A stretch of DNA of 64,000 nt from Motiliproteus sediminis (GCF_017912535.1 NZ_JAERQK010000010.1:62001-126000); one strand, 5' to 3'. Shown: positions 33,705-44,074, numbered from the stretch's first letter. The notes: generated by a model not told the origin, from the letters alone. Translations and numbers: made by a program.

Positions 33705-34772
33705 ATGGCCCCACTTCGCGACTGGACAGAGACTTTGACTACCGTGACTCAACGTCAGCCTAAAACCGCTATATTGCTCGTCAACCTGGGCACCCCGGAT
33801 CAACCAACCCCCGCTGCGGTGCGCCGCTATCTCGGCGAGTTTCTGTGGGATAGGCGGGTGATCGAAGGCAGTGGGCCGCGCCGTGCCCTTTGGTGGGTGA
33901 TCCTTAATCTGATCATTCTGCGGGTGCGTCCGGGTAAGGTGGCCAAGCTTTATGCCAGCATCTGGGAGCAGGATTCGCCGATGCGCAAGATCCTCAACCA
34001 GCAGGTGGCCGCCTTGCAGTTGGCGCTGCAGCAGCGTTATCCCGGCCACAGCCCGGACGTCTTCTCCGCCATGACCTACGGCTCGCCGGGGCTGGCTCAG
34101 CGACTTAAAGAACTGCACGGTGACGGTTACCGCCGGGTCCTGGTAATGCCGCTCTATCCGCAGTACTCGGCCACATCCACCGCGCCGGTGTTTGACAAGG
34201 TGGCCCGCTTTCAGCTCGAAACGCGCGACCTTTTCGACGTGCGTATTCTCAAGGATTACCACGATCATCCGCTCTATATCGGTGCGCTGGCGCAGAGTGT
34301 GCGTGAGCAGTGGCATGCGCAGGGCCGGGGCGACAAGCTGCTGCTGAGTTTTCATGGTATTCCCAAGGCTTACTACGAGCAGGGCGACCCTTATCCGGAT
34401 CAGTGCCGGACCACCGCGCGCCTGCTGGCTGAAGCTCTGGGCGTTGCCGACAATGACTACCTGGCCACCTTCCAGTCCCGCTTTGGCCCGGCGGAGTGGG
34501 TCAAGCCCTACACCGACGAAACTCTGGAACGACTGGGCAAGGAGGGGGTTAAGTCGATCGACGTGCTGAGCCCGGCGTTTTCTGCAGATTGCCTCGAAAC
34601 CCTGGAGGAGATCGCCGAAGAGAACCGTGAGGTGTTCCTCAAGGCTGGCGGCAAGCAGTACCACTATGTGCCGGCGTTGAACGCGCGCCCGGACCACATC
34701 GCGTTGCTGCTGCAACTGGTGGAGGAGCAGGCCGGTCACTGGTTGCAGAGCGGAGACGCGGGTAATGAGTAA
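33705..34772 (+). CDS. hemH: Ferrochelatase
   Basis: 355 residues. It inserts Fe(II) into protoporphyrin IX, the last step of heme synthesis, at the inner membrane face. L-L-V-N-L-G-T-P-D at the start, the catalytic histidine in L-L-S-F-H-G-I-P, and [14 protein letters not shown] at the C-terminal signature are all present. ATG 33705 has no good ribosome site; a TTG at 33735 preceded by GGACAGAG is an alternative. It overlaps rlmB by 8 bases. Confidence 0.95.
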   Translation: MAPLRDWTETLTTVTQRQPKTAILLVNLGTPDQPTPAAVRRYLGEFLWDRRVIEGSGPRRALWWVILNLIILRVRPGKVAKLYASIWEQDSPMRKILNQQVAALQLALQQRYPGHSPDVFSAMTYGSPGLAQRLKELHGDGYRRVLVMPLYPQYSATSTAPVFDKVARFQLETRDLFDVRILKDYHDHPLYIGALAQSVREQWHAQGRGDKLLLSFHGIPKAYYEQGDPYPDQCRTTARLLAEALGVADNDYLATFQSRFGPAEWVKPYTDETLERLGKEGVKSIDVLSPAFSADCLETLEEIAEENREVFLKAGGKQYHYVPALNARPDHIALLLQLVEEQAGHWLQSGDAGNE

Positions 34773-35502
34773 AGCGGAGCTGAGTTTCGGTCTGCACGCA
34801 GTATTCACCCTGCTGGAGCGACAACCCGAGCGGGTGCGCAATCTTTGGGTGCTCAAGGGGCGCCAGGATAAGCGGATCCAGAAGTTGCTGGCGCTGGCAG
34901 AACAGTCCGGCTGCCGTTGGCAGCCGGCGGATCGCCACACGCTGGATCAGATGGTGGATGGCAATCACCAGGGGGTGGTTGCCGAAGTGGTACCGATGAA
35001 GAGCCACGGCGAGGCCTTTCTCAAGACGTTGCTTGATGGTCTGGAGCAGCCAGCGTTTCTGTTGGTACTGGACGGTGTGACCGATCCGCACAATCTCGGT
35101 GCCTGCTTGCGATCTGCCGATGCCGCCGGGGTGCACGCGGTGATTGCGCCCAAGGATAAGTCGGCGCCGCTTAGTGCAGTGGCGATCAAGGTTGCCTGTG
35201 GCGCGGCCGAGTCGGTGCCTTACGTGCAGGTGACCAACCTGGCCCGCACCCTGCGCGAGTTGCAGCAGGCCGGCATCTGGCTGACCGGCACCGCCGGCGA
35301 GGCCGAAACCTGGGTGTATGATGCCAATCTGGCCGGGCCGATGGCGCTGGTAATGGGGTCGGAAGGCAGCGGCATGCGTCGCCTGACTCGCGAGTGTTGT
35401 GATCAGCTGGTCAAAATCCCCATGGCGGGCGAAGTGAGCAGTCTCAACGTGTCCGTTGCCGCTGGCGTCTGTCTGTTTGAAGCGGTGCGTCAGCGTCGCT
35501 GA
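34765..35502 (+). CDS. rlmB: 23S rRNA (guanosine(2251)-2'-O)-methyltransferase
   Basis: 245 residues, SpoU-type SPOUT methyltransferase with an N-terminal L7Ae-like substrate-binding domain (S-F-G-L-H-A-V). The three SPOUT motifs are intact: [26 protein letters not shown] and [15 protein letters not shown]. It modifies G2251 in the peptidyl-transferase P loop. Its start overlaps the end of hemH by 8 bases, so the two are probably cotranscribed. Confidence 0.95.
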   Translation: MSKAELSFGLHAVFTLLERQPERVRNLWVLKGRQDKRIQKLLALAEQSGCRWQPADRHTLDQMVDGNHQGVVAEVVPMKSHGEAFLKTLLDGLEQPAFLLVLDGVTDPHNLGACLRSADAAGVHAVIAPKDKSAPLSAVAIKVACGAAESVPYVQVTNLARTLRELQQAGIWLTGTAGEAETWVYDANLAGPMALVMGSEGSGMRRLTRECCDQLVKIPMAGEVSSLNVSVAAGVCLFEAVRQRR

Positions 35503-35520
35503 TCGCCGCGTCAATAGTGG

Positions 35521-35549
35521 TTGCAGCCGCGCCTTGCAATCACTATAAT
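35521..35549 (+). promoter_or_regulatory. Promoter of the rpsF operon
   Basis: TTGCAG at 35521-35526, a 17-base spacer and a perfect TATAAT at 35544-35549. Transcription would begin near 35556, giving a leader of about 75 bases before rpsF. Confidence 0.75.
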
Positions 35550-35578
35550 CCCCGCTCCCGAAAAACCGATAACTCCTT

Positions 35579-35609
35579 GCTTCTCCCCGGTTCGCCGGTC
35601 AAGGGAAGC
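35579..35609 (+). promoter_or_regulatory. Structured rpsF leader, candidate S6:S18 autoregulatory element
   Basis: GCTTCTC (35579-35585) pairs with GGGAAGC (35603-35609); inside it CCGG-TTCG-CCGG forms a UUCG-capped stem, leaving an asymmetric internal loop (C against UCAA). Known: many rpsF leaders carry a small structure bound by the S6:S18 complex for feedback. The position and bulged stem fit this, but I cannot confirm the conserved CCG contact by eye. Confidence 0.5.
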
Positions 35610-35631
35610 TGATAACCCGTAAGGAGACCTA

Positions 35632-36051
35632 ATGCGTCACTACGAAATCGTGTTCATGGTTCACCCGGACCAGAGCGAACAAGTTCCTGCAATGATCGAG
35701 CGTTACACCGGCATCGTCGAAGGTGATAACGGTAAGGTCCACCGTCTTGAAGACTGGGGCCGTCGCCAGCTGGCATACCCGATCAACAAAATCCATAAAG
35801 CGCACTACGTTCTGATGAACGTGGAAGCTTCTAACGAAGCCATGGACGAACTGTCCAACCTGTTCCGCTTCAATGATGCCGTGATCCGTAACATGGTGAT
35901 CCGTCAGAAAGAAGCTGTAACAGGCGTTTCTCCGATCAAGGCTGCTGAATCCCGTGAAGACCGTCGCGCACCGCGTCGTGAAGCGCCCAAGAAGGACGCT
36001 GAAGAGTCTAACGAAGATTCCGCTGACAAGGCTGAAGCAGCTGCCGAGTAA
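35632..36051 (+). CDS. rpsF: 30S ribosomal protein S6
   Basis: 139 residues with the S6 opening [13 protein letters not shown] and the L-A-Y-P-I-N-K segment. The C-terminus is a long charged tail rich in E, A, R and K, as in gamma-proteobacterial S6 proteins that receive glutamate additions. Ribosome site AAGGAG at 35621-35626. First gene of rpsF-rpsR-DUF2232-rplI. Confidence 0.98.
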   Translation: MRHYEIVFMVHPDQSEQVPAMIERYTGIVEGDNGKVHRLEDWGRRQLAYPINKIHKAHYVLMNVEASNEAMDELSNLFRFNDAVIRNMVIRQKEAVTGVSPIKAAESREDRRAPRREAPKKDAEESNEDSADKAEAAAE

Positions 36052-36091
36052 GGCACCGCTGATCTCATACTGAATTTAGGAGAAACCACAC

Positions 36092-36319
36092 ATGGCACGT
36101 TTTTTCCGTCGTCGTAAGTTTTGCCGCTTCACCGCGGAAGGCGTAACCGAGATCGATTACAAGGATCTGGACACGCTGAAGGGTTACATCACCGAAACCG
36201 GTAAGATCGTACCCAGTCGTATTACTGGCACCAAAGCGCGTTACCAGCGTCAGCTGGCCACTGCTATCAAGCGTGCGCGTTACGTTGCCCTGCTGCCCTA
36301 TACCGACGGCCACAAGTAA
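36092..36319 (+). CDS. rpsR: 30S ribosomal protein S18
   Basis: 75 residues, normal length. [13 protein letters not shown] opening, D-Y-K-D-L-D-T-L, and the basic [10 protein letters not shown] core. It binds S6 on the 30S platform. A TAGGAG ribosome site precedes the ATG. Confidence 0.98.
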   Translation: MARFFRRRKFCRFTAEGVTEIDYKDLDTLKGYITETGKIVPSRITGTKARYQRQLATAIKRARYVALLPYTDGHK

Positions 36320-36340
36320 GGTTTAGTCGTAAAGGTAAGC

Positions 36341-37261
36341 ATGATGCGTGCGTTGGCCGAGTGGGTTATGCACGGGCCGATTCAGGCGCGCATCGCAACC
36401 GTTGTTTTGGTTTCTTTCCCGCTGCTGTTTGCGGGACTCGAAGCCGGTACCGCCCGCGTAATGGTGGGCTTTGCAGCTACGGCCCTGGTGGCCTTGAGTG
36501 CTGCAGCCGTCGGTCTGGTTACCCTGAACAAGGGGCCGGCCAACGGAGCAGGCCTGCTGGCCTGGGCCTTGTTGCCCTGTGCTGTCTGGTTTGTCTGGCG
36601 TGAGGAAAGCTCACCGCTGATCCTGCTGGTGTCTACCACCTTGCTGGCTACGGTGTTGCGATCCACTGCCTCCTGGTCCCGCACCCTGATGGTGGCTACG
36701 GCTGCCGCTGTGCTGATCAGTGCGCTGTTGGGATTTCTGGTCCCGCAGACTGCGTTCGAACTGCGCGAGTTGTCGCAACAGTTGGAGCAGGCGCTGGTCG
36801 GTAATGATCCGCAACTGGCGGATCTGGTCTCGCCCGAGGCCCTGTACGAGATACTGCTCGGCGGGCTGGTGGCAGGACATCTGGGGTCGGCGCTGACAAG
36901 CCTGGTGATTGCACGCTGGTGGCAGGCGATGCTGTACAACCCTGGCGGGTTGCGTAAGGAGTTTCACCAACTCCGATTGCCGCCGCTGTTTGCGGCACTG
37001 GCGCTGGTGATACTGATTGCAGGCGGTAGCCTCAGTCAGGAACTGTTGCGCATGCTGCCGGTGGTGATACTGCCGCTGATGGTAGCGGGGGTGGCGCTGG
37101 TACACGGCGTGGTTGCGAAAAGAGAATTAGGCAGGTCCTGGTTGGTGGCATTTTATGTGGCCACCTTTGTAGCCGGACCCTATTTGATATCTTTGCTGAT
37201 TCTGGTTGCGGTAGCTGACAGTCTGGTCGATATACGCAAGCGGTTGAAGGCAAAATCCTGA
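36341..37261 (+). CDS. DUF2232 family multi-helix membrane protein
   Basis: 306 residues with about eight hydrophobic helices. It lies between rpsR and rplI as the homologous membrane gene does in Pseudomonas, which identifies it as the DUF2232 (YybS-like) member of that operon. No catalytic motif is visible and the molecular function is unknown. The conserved place in a ribosomal protein operon suggests growth-linked expression. Confidence 0.82.
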   Translation: MMRALAEWVMHGPIQARIATVVLVSFPLLFAGLEAGTARVMVGFAATALVALSAAAVGLVTLNKGPANGAGLLAWALLPCAVWFVWREESSPLILLVSTTLLATVLRSTASWSRTLMVATAAAVLISALLGFLVPQTAFELRELSQQLEQALVGNDPQLADLVSPEALYEILLGGLVAGHLGSALTSLVIARWWQAMLYNPGGLRKEFHQLRLPPLFAALALVILIAGGSLSQELLRMLPVVILPLMVAGVALVHGVVAKRELGRSWLVAFYVATFVAGPYLISLLILVAVADSLVDIRKRLKAKS

Positions 37262-37295
37262 GCCTGAGGGCTCAAACGGAAAAGAGGTTGGCGAG

Positions 37296-37742
37296 ATGGA
37301 AGTAATTCTGCTCGAGAAAGTAGGCAAGCTGGGTGGCCTGGGTGACAAGGTCAACGTGAAAGCGGGCTTCGGCCGTAACTACCTGGTACCCCAGGGCAAG
37401 GCTGTTCCTGCAACTAAAGCAAACGTAGCGAGCTTTGAAGCCCGCCGCGCGGAGCTGGAGAAGGCTGCTGCTGAAGCACTGGCTGCTGCTCAGGCGCGTG
37501 GCGAGAAGCTGGATGGTCTGGAAGTGTCTATCGTTTCCAAGGCTGGCGACGAAGGCAAGCTGTTCGGTTCCATCGGTACCCGTGACATCGCGGACGCGAT
37601 CGTTGCTGCCGGTGTTGAAGTCGAGAAGAGCGAAGTTCGTCTGCCGGAAGGCGCACTGCGTCACACCGGTGAGTTCGACATCGACGTGCAGCTGCACAGC
37701 GACGTTACTGCAACCGTTAAGCTGGTTGTTGTTGCCGAGTAA
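37296..37742 (+). CDS. rplI: 50S ribosomal protein L9
   Basis: 148 residues, normal length. [13 protein letters not shown] opening, the [17 protein letters not shown] signature, the long connecting helix rich in A, E and R, and the C-terminal RNA-binding domain. A strong terminator follows. Confidence 0.98.
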   Translation: MEVILLEKVGKLGGLGDKVNVKAGFGRNYLVPQGKAVPATKANVASFEARRAELEKAAAEALAAAQARGEKLDGLEVSIVSKAGDEGKLFGSIGTRDIADAIVAAGVEVEKSEVRLPEGALRHTGEFDIDVQLHSDVTATVKLVVVAE

Positions 37743-37783
37743 TCCCATCGACGGTTCCTCGCGGAACCCCGTCTGATGATGAA

Positions 37784-37815
37784 GCACCGCCGGAGCACCG
37801 GCGGTGCTTTTTTTT
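37784..37815 (+). terminator. Intrinsic terminator after rplI
   Basis: Perfect 10-bp stem GCACCGCCGG / CCGGCGGTGC with an AGCA loop, followed by eight T. It separates the ribosomal operon from dnaB. Confidence 0.95.
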
Positions 37816-37880
37816 GCCCCGCGGTTTAGAATCCCAAGCTCACCTTTGACCCCTGCGCACCAAGGTAGTGATAGCAACCC

Positions 37881-39260
37881 ATGAACCAGACTGTTACCGT
37901 CGATCCCGAAATCGCCAAGATCAAGACCCCGCCTCACTCGGTCGAAGCGGAGCAGTCGGTTCTGGGCAGCCTGATGCTCGATGACAAGATCTGGGACACC
38001 GTGGCGGAGATCATTACCCCTGAAGACTTCTATCGTGCCGAGCATCGAGTGATCTACACCATGATGCAGAAGCTGGTGGCGGCCGAGCGTCCCATCGATG
38101 TGGTCACCCTGTCGGAAGAGCTTGATCGCAACGATGGACAGGACGAAGTAGGCGGGCTCGATTATCTGGTCGATCTGGCCGCGAACACGCCCAGCACCTC
38201 TAACGTGCGTGCTTACGCCCAGATCGTGCACGAGCGGGCGGTGCTGCGTCGGCTGATCAGTGTTGCCAACGAGATTGCCGACAGCGCCTACAACACCCAG
38301 GGGCGCAGCAGCGAAGAGCTGGTCGACGATGCCGAACGCCAGGTGTTGCAGATTGCCGAAGCGCGCGCCAACGACGGTGGGCCGCAGCCGGTCAATCCTC
38401 TGTTGGAGCGGGCGGTGGAGCGGATCGACGAACTGTTCAATTCCGGCACCACCATGACCGGGGTCAGCAGCGGTTTTACCGACCTTGACAAGATGACCTC
38501 GGGGTTACAGAAAGCGGACCTGCTGATTGTTGCCGCCCGTCCCTCCATGGGTAAGACCACCTTCGCCATGAACCTGGTGGAAAACGTGCTGATGGGTTCG
38601 GAGAAGGCGGTGCTGGTGTTCAGTCTGGAGATGCCGGCCGAATCTATCGTCACCCGGATGCTGGCATCGCTGGGGCGGATCGACCAGACCCGGGTACGGG
38701 ACGGCAAGCTGGAAGAAGACGACTGGCCGCGGCTATCCACTGCCGTCAACATGCTCAAGGACAAGCCGCTCTATATCGACGATACCGCCGGTATCTCTCC
38801 GACCGAGATGCGCTCACGGGCGCGTCGGATTCATCGTGAGCATGGCGGTATCGGCCTGATCATGGTCGACTACCTGCAGCTGATGTCCCTCAAAGGGGCG
38901 GTCGAAAGCCGGACCCAGGAGATTTCGGAGATCTCGCGCTCGCTCAAGGCGCTGGCCAAGGAGCTGGAGTGTCCGGTGGTGGCGTTGTCGCAGCTTAACC
39001 GGAGTCTTGAAAACCGCCCGAACAAGCGCCCGGTGAACTCCGACCTGCGGGAATCGGGCGCGATCGAGCAGGATGCCGACGTGATCATGTTTATCTATCG
39101 CGACGAAGTCTACAACGAAGACAGCGAATACAAGGGCCAGGCCGAGATCATCATCGGCAAGCAGCGTAACGGTCCGATCGGTACCTGCCGTCTGGCGTTC
39201 CTCGGTCGCTACAGTAAGTTCGAAGACCTGGCGCACGATAGCTATCAGGATTACGAATAG
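37881..39260 (+). CDS. dnaB: Replicative DNA helicase
   Basis: 459 residues, no intein or insertion. N-terminal P-P-H-S-V-E-A-E-Q-S-V-L-G domain, Walker A A-R-P-S-M-G-K-T-T in the RecA-like core, Walker B I-M-V-D-Y-L-Q-L-M and the C-terminal G-P-I-G-T-C motif. It unwinds DNA ahead of the replication fork as a hexamer. Confidence 0.98.
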   Translation: MNQTVTVDPEIAKIKTPPHSVEAEQSVLGSLMLDDKIWDTVAEIITPEDFYRAEHRVIYTMMQKLVAAERPIDVVTLSEELDRNDGQDEVGGLDYLVDLAANTPSTSNVRAYAQIVHERAVLRRLISVANEIADSAYNTQGRSSEELVDDAERQVLQIAEARANDGGPQPVNPLLERAVERIDELFNSGTTMTGVSSGFTDLDKMTSGLQKADLLIVAARPSMGKTTFAMNLVENVLMGSEKAVLVFSLEMPAESIVTRMLASLGRIDQTRVRDGKLEEDDWPRLSTAVNMLKDKPLYIDDTAGISPTEMRSRARRIHREHGGIGLIMVDYLQLMSLKGAVESRTQEISEISRSLKALAKELECPVVALSQLNRSLENRPNKRPVNSDLRESGAIEQDADVIMFIYRDEVYNEDSEYKGQAEIIIGKQRNGPIGTCRLAFLGRYSKFEDLAHDSYQDYE

Positions 39261-39367
39261 CGGCCTCTTGGCTTTTGTGAGTCGTTACTTCGGAGCGGGC
39301 TCGATTGCGCTGCCCGATTAAATCTGCGTTTCAAGCTTCTTGTCGTGCCCACCGATACGTCCTGTTG

Positions 39368-39997
39368 CGCCCACCCGGGCGCATTCATTTTCTTTGAGCG
39401 CTCAAAGAAAACGAATCAAAAGAAAACCGCCCCCGCTTACTTGTCGGCTACGCCGATTCCCTGCGCAGGGCACGAACAATCCGGGGATCGTCAGAATGGC
39501 CGTCCCTGGCCATACTGCCGCCGCTTCGCGCATCCAGCGCTCGCCCCTTCGGGCCTTAATCGGATTGTTCGCACCCTGCTCCGGCTGCGTAAAAGGGGGA
39601 ATGGGGTGCAAGCCGATACATCAGGGTGAAAGGATCGAATAGACCGAATTTCAGGAGAACTCGGTCGCTCGACGGCGACTTAGCCCCTTTGGAGCCGACG
39701 AGCACGGTGGCGGGGATTCGAAATAGGCCCCGAAGGGGGCGAGGCAGGGATGCCGAGCCGGATTGCGGCACAAGGACAAATCGGCAGGATAGCCGATTTG
39801 CACAGACGTAGGCTGCCCGTAGGGTGAGCCACATGGATGTGGCGAATGAATGTGCCGTCCGATCCGCCCGAATCACCGCTGCCGCGCGCAGTGGACCCGG
39901 AGGGCGGCGGAACCAGGGGAGCATAAAGCACCGTTAGCGTTTTCTTGGTTCCGTTCTTTTCCGCGTCTGGAAAAGAATGAACCCGCCCGGGTGGGCG
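39368..39997. repeat. ~630-bp non-coding element with ~60-bp imperfect terminal inverted repeats
   Basis: The 852-bp gap 39261-40112 holds no gene that I can support. Its core is bounded by inverted ends: both begin CGCCCACCCGGGCG (14 of 14), share TTCATT, each carry their own local hairpin (a 24-base perfect palindrome at 39388-39411 on the left; a TTCTTTTCC/GGAAAAGAA stem on the right), and end near AAGAAAAC. Inside, an 11-bp perfect inverted pair CGAACAATCCG / CGGATTGTTCG lies at 39473-39483 and 39561-39571. There is no transposase. It resembles a MITE-like or dispersed intergenic repeat; I recall similar ends in other proteobacterial genomes but could not search. Confidence 0.6.
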
Positions 39998-40112
39998 GAA
40001 CAGAGGCTTTCAAACCAAGCCGTTAATGAGCTTCAAATCTACACTGGCCGGCTCTGGTCTGGTGACCGCTCCGCGCCGATTCGCGTCATCCCTCTAACCG
40101 ACGAGCCGCCTC

Positions 40113-40553
40113 TCAGACCTCGGCCGCTTCCTTGATAAACAAATCGCGGAAGCTTTCCGGTACCTGCGCTACCTTGCGCTGCTGGTAATCGAAAAACACG
40201 ATGCCAGTTTTGGCGTGGGCGATCTCGACCGCGGTTTCCTTGTTGCTCAGCAGATAGAAGAAATCACAGCCGTACTTGTTGAAATCGGTGACGGTGACAT
40301 CCACCTGAATCTGGTCGCCATGGAACCCCTCGGCCTTGTAGATGATCACCGAATCGGTCATCACCAGGCCCAACCCTTCGATATCCAGTTCGCCGTAATG
40401 GTACTGCTTGAGAAAGCGCACCCGCGCTTCGTGAATCAGTCCCAGCAAGGCATCGTTGCCGAGATGGCCGCCGTAGTTGATATCGCTGATGCGGACCGGC
40501 AGCTCGGTGGAGAAGGTGAAATGCTTGGGCATCTCCAGTTTGACTCGTGCCAT
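40113..40553 (-). CDS. Hotdog-fold acyl-CoA thioesterase family protein
   Basis: 146 residues, 4HBT_2/YbgC-like. The catalytic-type segment reads R-I-S-D-I-N-Y-G-G-H-L-G-N-D, followed by a long hotdog helix with H-E-A-R-V-R-F-L. Such proteins hydrolyse acyl-CoA or acyl-ACP thioesters; chain preference is not predictable. It starts 35 bases after the stop of bioA on the same strand and may be cotranscribed. Confidence 0.85.
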   Translation of the reverse strand: MARVKLEMPKHFTFSTELPVRISDINYGGHLGNDALLGLIHEARVRFLKQYHYGELDIEGLGLVMTDSVIIYKAEGFHGDQIQVDVTVTDFNKYGCDFFYLLSNKETAVEIAHAKTGIVFFDYQQRKVAQVPESFRDLFIKEAAEV

Positions 40554-40587
40554 CTTGGCTCCTGCTTAGATTCTTTGTCTGTTTGGT

Positions 40588-41871
40588 TTAGAGAGTGTGA
40601 ATGACGCTGACCATGGCGCGGGTCAGCGTGGCAAGTTCATCGTTGCTGATAACGTAGGGCGGCATGACGTAGACCAGCTTGCCAAAGGGTCGCACCCAGA
40701 CGCCGGCATCGACCAGACGCGGCTGGATCTCCTTCATCACTACCGGCTGTTTGAGTTCGACCACGCCGATGGCGCCCAATACCCTGACGTCAGCCACCTG
40801 CGGTAGTTCGCGGCAGGGGGCCAGCCCCTGCTTCAGACCTGCTTCTATGGCTGTAATCTGCGTCTGCCACGCGCCCTCTTGCAATAACGCCAGGCTGGCG
40901 CCGGCCACTGCGCAGGCCAGCGGGTTGGCCATGAAGGTGGGGCCGTGCATAAAGCAGCCGGCGCCGCCGGCGGAGATGGTCTCGGCGATTTCAGTGCGGG
41001 TGAGGGTCGCTGCCAGGGTCATGTAGCCGCCGGTCAGTGCCTTGCCGAGGCAGAGGATATCCGGGGTGATACCGGCGTGTTCGCAGGCGAACAGCTTGCC
41101 GGACCGACCAAAACCGGTGGCGATCTCATCAGCGATCAGCAGCAGATCGTAGCGGTTGCAGAGGGCGCGTGCCGCCTTGAGGTATTCGGGATGGTAGAAA
41201 CGCATTCCGCCGGCGCCCTGCACAACCGGCTCCAGAATCAGCGCGGCCAGTTCGTCATGATGCTGCTCGATCAGCGCCGCCAGAGGTGCGATATCGGCAT
41301 CATTCCAGGGCTGGTCAAATCGGGTTTGTGGGGCCGGCGCGAACAGGTGCTGCGGTAGCACCTCGGTGAACAGTTCGTGCATGCCGTTGACTGGATCGCA
41401 TACCGCCATGGCGCCAAAGGTATCGCCGTGATAGCCGTTGCGAATGGTGATCAGGCGATGCTTCTGCGGCTGGCCCTTGGCATGCCAGTACTGGATCGCC
41501 ATCTTGATGGCAACCTCCACAGTCACCGAGCCGGAATCGGCCAGAAAAACTTTGTCGAGGCCATCGGGGGTCATCTCGACCAGTTGGCGACAGAGACTGA
41601 TGGCGGGCTCGTGGGTCAGGCCGCCAAACATCACGTGTGCCATGCGGTCGATCTGTTGGTGGGCGGCCTGGTTGAGTGCCGGATGGTTGTACCCGTGGAT
41701 GGCGGACCACCAGGATGCCATGCCATCAATCAACTGGCGCCCATCGGCCAGAGTCAGACGAACGCCATCGGCTCCAACCACCGGAAATGCCGCTGGCGGA
41801 TCGATCATCGACGAGTAGGGGTGCCAGATGTGCTGTTGATCGAAACGGATATCGTCGGAACCGAGGCTCAT
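40588..41871 (-). CDS. bioA: Adenosylmethionine-8-amino-7-oxononanoate aminotransferase
   Basis: 427 residues, class III aminotransferase of biotin synthesis; converts KAPA to DAPA using SAM as amino donor. H-I-W-H-P-Y-S-S-M near the start, [14 protein letters not shown] typical of Bio[12 protein letters not shown] and the PLP lysine in [10 protein letters not shown] are present. The other bio genes are not in the window, so biotin genes are dispersed in this genome. Confidence 0.95.
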   Translation of the reverse strand: MSLGSDDIRFDQQHIWHPYSSMIDPPAAFPVVGADGVRLTLADGRQLIDGMASWWSAIHGYNHPALNQAAHQQIDRMAHVMFGGLTHEPAISLCRQLVEMTPDGLDKVFLADSGSVTVEVAIKMAIQYWHAKGQPQKHRLITIRNGYHGDTFGAMAVCDPVNGMHELFTEVLPQHLFAPAPQTRFDQPWNDADIAPLAALIEQHHDELAALILEPVVQGAGGMRFYHPEYLKAARALCNRYDLLLIADEIATGFGRSGKLFACEHAGITPDILCLGKALTGGYMTLAATLTRTEIAETISAGGAGCFMHGPTFMANPLACAVAGASLALLQEGAWQTQITAIEAGLKQGLAPCRELPQVADVRVLGAIGVVELKQPVVMKEIQPRLVDAGVWVRPFGKLVYVMPPYVISNDELATLTRAMVSVIHTL

Positions 41872-41939
41872 AGCTGCTCCCTGTTGGAAAGCGGTTATTA
41901 GAACGCCTCGGCCCCGACCGGTTCAAGCGCTAATCGGGT

Positions 41940-42146
41940 TCAGTCGAGGCGGAATCCGACCTTGATTACGACCTGGAAGTGAGCCACTTCGCCATCGCTG
42001 ACATGGCCGCGGGTTTCGACCACCTGAAACCAGCCGATATGGTCGAGGCTTTGGGAGGCCTTGGCCACGGCATTGCGAATCGCCTGATCGCTGCTTTCCG
42101 GTGAGGAACCCACGACTTCTACCATCTTGTATACATGATCGCTCAT
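41940..42146 (-). CDS. Dodecin
   Basis: 68 residues, the usual dodecin length. V-Y-K-M-V-E-V-V-G-S-S-P-E-S, then A-I-x-N-A-V-A-K-A-S, the flavin-stacking W in H-I-G-W-F-Q-V-V-E-T-R-G, and F-Q-V-V-I-K-V-G-F at the end. It forms hollow dodecamers that store or buffer flavins. The start at 42146 follows AAGGAG; the much longer open frame upstream to 43175 is a shadow of fhs. A 14-bp perfect inverted repeat lies just upstream. Confidence 0.93.
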   Translation of the reverse strand: MSDHVYKMVEVVGSSPESSDQAIRNAVAKASQSLDHIGWFQVVETRGHVSDGEVAHFQVVIKVGFRLD

Positions 42147-42177
42147 GCGCTGCTCCTTGCCTGAATCTAGCTTGGAT

Positions 42178-42222
42178 GGAGCGGTCGATACCGAGCTTAG
42201 GGGTGTCTGTATCGACCGCTCC
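42178..42222. promoter_or_regulatory. 14-bp perfect inverted repeat between dodecin and fhs
   Basis: GGAGCGGTCGATAC (42178-42191) and GTATCGACCGCTCC (42209-42222) with a 17-base spacer, 32 bases upstream of the dodecin ATG and 111 upstream of fhs. It is too far from any stop to be a terminator of a neighbour and has no U-run. Nearer fhs, CAGAAC-CC-GTTCTG (42265-42278) is a second dyad with a TATGCT -10-like box after it. Candidate operators for the divergent pair. Confidence 0.5.
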
Positions 42223-42332
42223 GATGCCACCAGAGTGTAGTAGAAGAATTGGCCGCGACCGGAGCAGAACCCGTTCTGGGTCCTATGCTTAGGGAATAGT
42301 AACGATTGCGGTGACAACCAAGGGCGCAGCTT

Positions 42333-44015
42333 ATGGCACAGCAGGTAATGAGCGATATCGAGATTGCCCGGCAGGCCAAGGGGCTTGCTATCGATGCGGT
42401 GGCGGCGTCGCTGGGGCTTGAGGAAGCAGAGCTGGAACGTTACGGCCGCGACAAGGCAAAAGTCTCCTTGCAGGCGCTGCAAAACCGTACCAATCTCCCG
42501 GACGGCAAGCTGGTGCTGGTTTCGGCCATCCACCCGACGCCGCTGGGAGAGGGTAAAACCACCTCTGCCATAGGCTTGGGGGATGCGCTCAATCGGATCG
42601 GGCGCAAAGCCTCGATCTGTTTGCGCGAGCCATCGCTTGGACCCTGTTTCGGCATCAAGGGCGGTGCGGCCGGGGGCGGCTACTCCCAGGTGATACCGAT
42701 GGAGTCGATCAACCTCCACTTCACCGGCGACTTTCACGCCATCGGTCTGGCCCATAACCTGTTGGCGGCGGTACTTGATAACCACCTGCATCAGGGCAAT
42801 GCGCTCGGTATCGATTGCCGTCGGGTGGTGTGGAAGCGGGTCCTGGACATGAATGACCGTGCCTTGCGCAACGTCATGGTGGGGCTGGGTGGACCGGCCA
42901 ATTCGATGCCACGGGAAAGCGGCTTTGATATCACCGTGGCCTCTGAAGTGATGGCGATCTTTTGTTTGGCCATGAGCCTGAATGAGCTCAAGCAGCGGCT
43001 CGGTGACATCATCGTTGCCTATACCTACGACCAGAAACCGGTCACCGCGCGTGATCTCAGGGCCCACGGAGCGATGACGGTACTGCTCAAGGATGCGTTC
43101 CAGCCCAACTTGGTGCAGACCCTGGAGCATACGCCGGCCTTTGTGCACGGTGGTCCCTTCGCTAATATTGCCCACGGTTGCAACAGTCTGGTGGCGACCC
43201 GCATGGCACTCAAACTGAGTGATTATGTGGTGACCGAGGCGGGCTTCGGAGCCGATCTCGGTGCGGAAAAGTTCTTTAATATCATCTGTCGGATGTCGGG
43301 GTTAAAACCGCAGGTGGTGGTGTTGGTGGCTACGGTGAGGGCGCTGAAGTTCCACGGCGGCGTGGCGGTTGATCGGCTGAAGAAGGAAGACGTGGAGGCA
43401 GTAGAGCGGGGGGTGGAGAATCTGCGCCAGCATATCGACAACGTGCACCGCTTTCACCTACCGGTGGTGGTGGCGATCAACCGCTTTGCCGGCGACAGCG
43501 ACGCTGAGATCGACGCGATCCGTTACAAGTGCGATTACCTCGGGGTGCCTGTGGTGCCCTGTAGCAATTGGGCAGACGGCGGTGCCGGCGCAGAAACGCT
43601 GGCGCAAGCGGTGGTGGATAAAGTGGAACAGCATCAAGGCGACTTTCGCTTGCTTTACGATGATTCGCTGCCCCTGTGGCAAAAAATCCGCACCATTGCG
43701 CGTGAAATTTACGGCGCCGACGATATCCTCGCCGACAAAAAACTGCGCGACAAAATTCGTGCCCTGGAGCGTGACGGCTATGGTCGGTTGCCGGTCTGTA
43801 TGGCCAAAACCCAGTACAGTTTCTCCACCGATCCGGCCCTGAAAGGGCGCCCGCGTGGGTTCGATGTGCCGCTGCGTGATGTGCAACTGGCTGCCGGCGC
43901 CGGCTTTATCGTCGTGTTGACCGATAACGTGATGACCATGCCGGGGCTACCTAGACAGCCGTCGGCCGAGTTGATCGATCTGGATGACGATGGCCTGGTT
44001 AGCGGCTTGTTCTGA
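42333..44015 (+). CDS. fhs: Formate-tetrahydrofolate ligase
   Basis: 560 residues, full length. ATP-binding P-loop [10 protein letters not shown], the [20 protein letters not shown] signature split across the N-terminal domain, and the [16 protein letters not shown] region are intact. It makes 10-formyl-THF from formate, THF and ATP in one-carbon metabolism. Only a subset of gammaproteobacteria carry fhs. The following aminotransferase gene is 59 bases away on the same strand. Confidence 0.96.
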   Translation: MAQQVMSDIEIARQAKGLAIDAVAASLGLEEAELERYGRDKAKVSLQALQNRTNLPDGKLVLVSAIHPTPLGEGKTTSAIGLGDALNRIGRKASICLREPSLGPCFGIKGGAAGGGYSQVIPMESINLHFTGDFHAIGLAHNLLAAVLDNHLHQGNALGIDCRRVVWKRVLDMNDRALRNVMVGLGGPANSMPRESGFDITVASEVMAIFCLAMSLNELKQRLGDIIVAYTYDQKPVTARDLRAHGAMTVLLKDAFQPNLVQTLEHTPAFVHGGPFANIAHGCNSLVATRMALKLSDYVVTEAGFGADLGAEKFFNIICRMSGLKPQVVVLVATVRALKFHGGVAVDRLKKEDVEAVERGVENLRQHIDNVHRFHLPVVVAINRFAGDSDAEIDAIRYKCDYLGVPVVPCSNWADGGAGAETLAQAVVDKVEQHQGDFRLLYDDSLPLWQKIRTIAREIYGADDILADKKLRDKIRALERDGYGRLPVCMAKTQYSFSTDPALKGRPRGFDVPLRDVQLAAGAGFIVVLTDNVMTMPGLPRQPSAELIDLDDDGLVSGLF

Positions 44016-44074
44016 AACCTCGGCTAATCTGTACCTTGGTCACCCGCTAACCGCAACGCAAAAGGAGAGCAACG

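Noticed and set aside
33615-34940. 441-codon minus-strand ORF
   Set aside because: Antisense to hemH, whose motifs are intact; long antisense frames are common at this GC content.
37881-39260. Intein in dnaB
   Set aside because: dnaB is a frequent intein site, but the gene is 459 codons and continuous through the P-loop.
39261-40112. Protein genes in the gap after dnaB (ORFs of 60-122 codons on both strands)
   Set aside because: Arg/Pro/Ser-rich frames on both strands without ribosome sites or family motifs; better explained as a non-coding repeat element.
42147-43175. N-terminal extension of the dodecin frame to 411 codons
   Set aside because: It runs antisense through fhs; the dodecin family is ~68 residues and a good ribosome site precedes ATG 42146.
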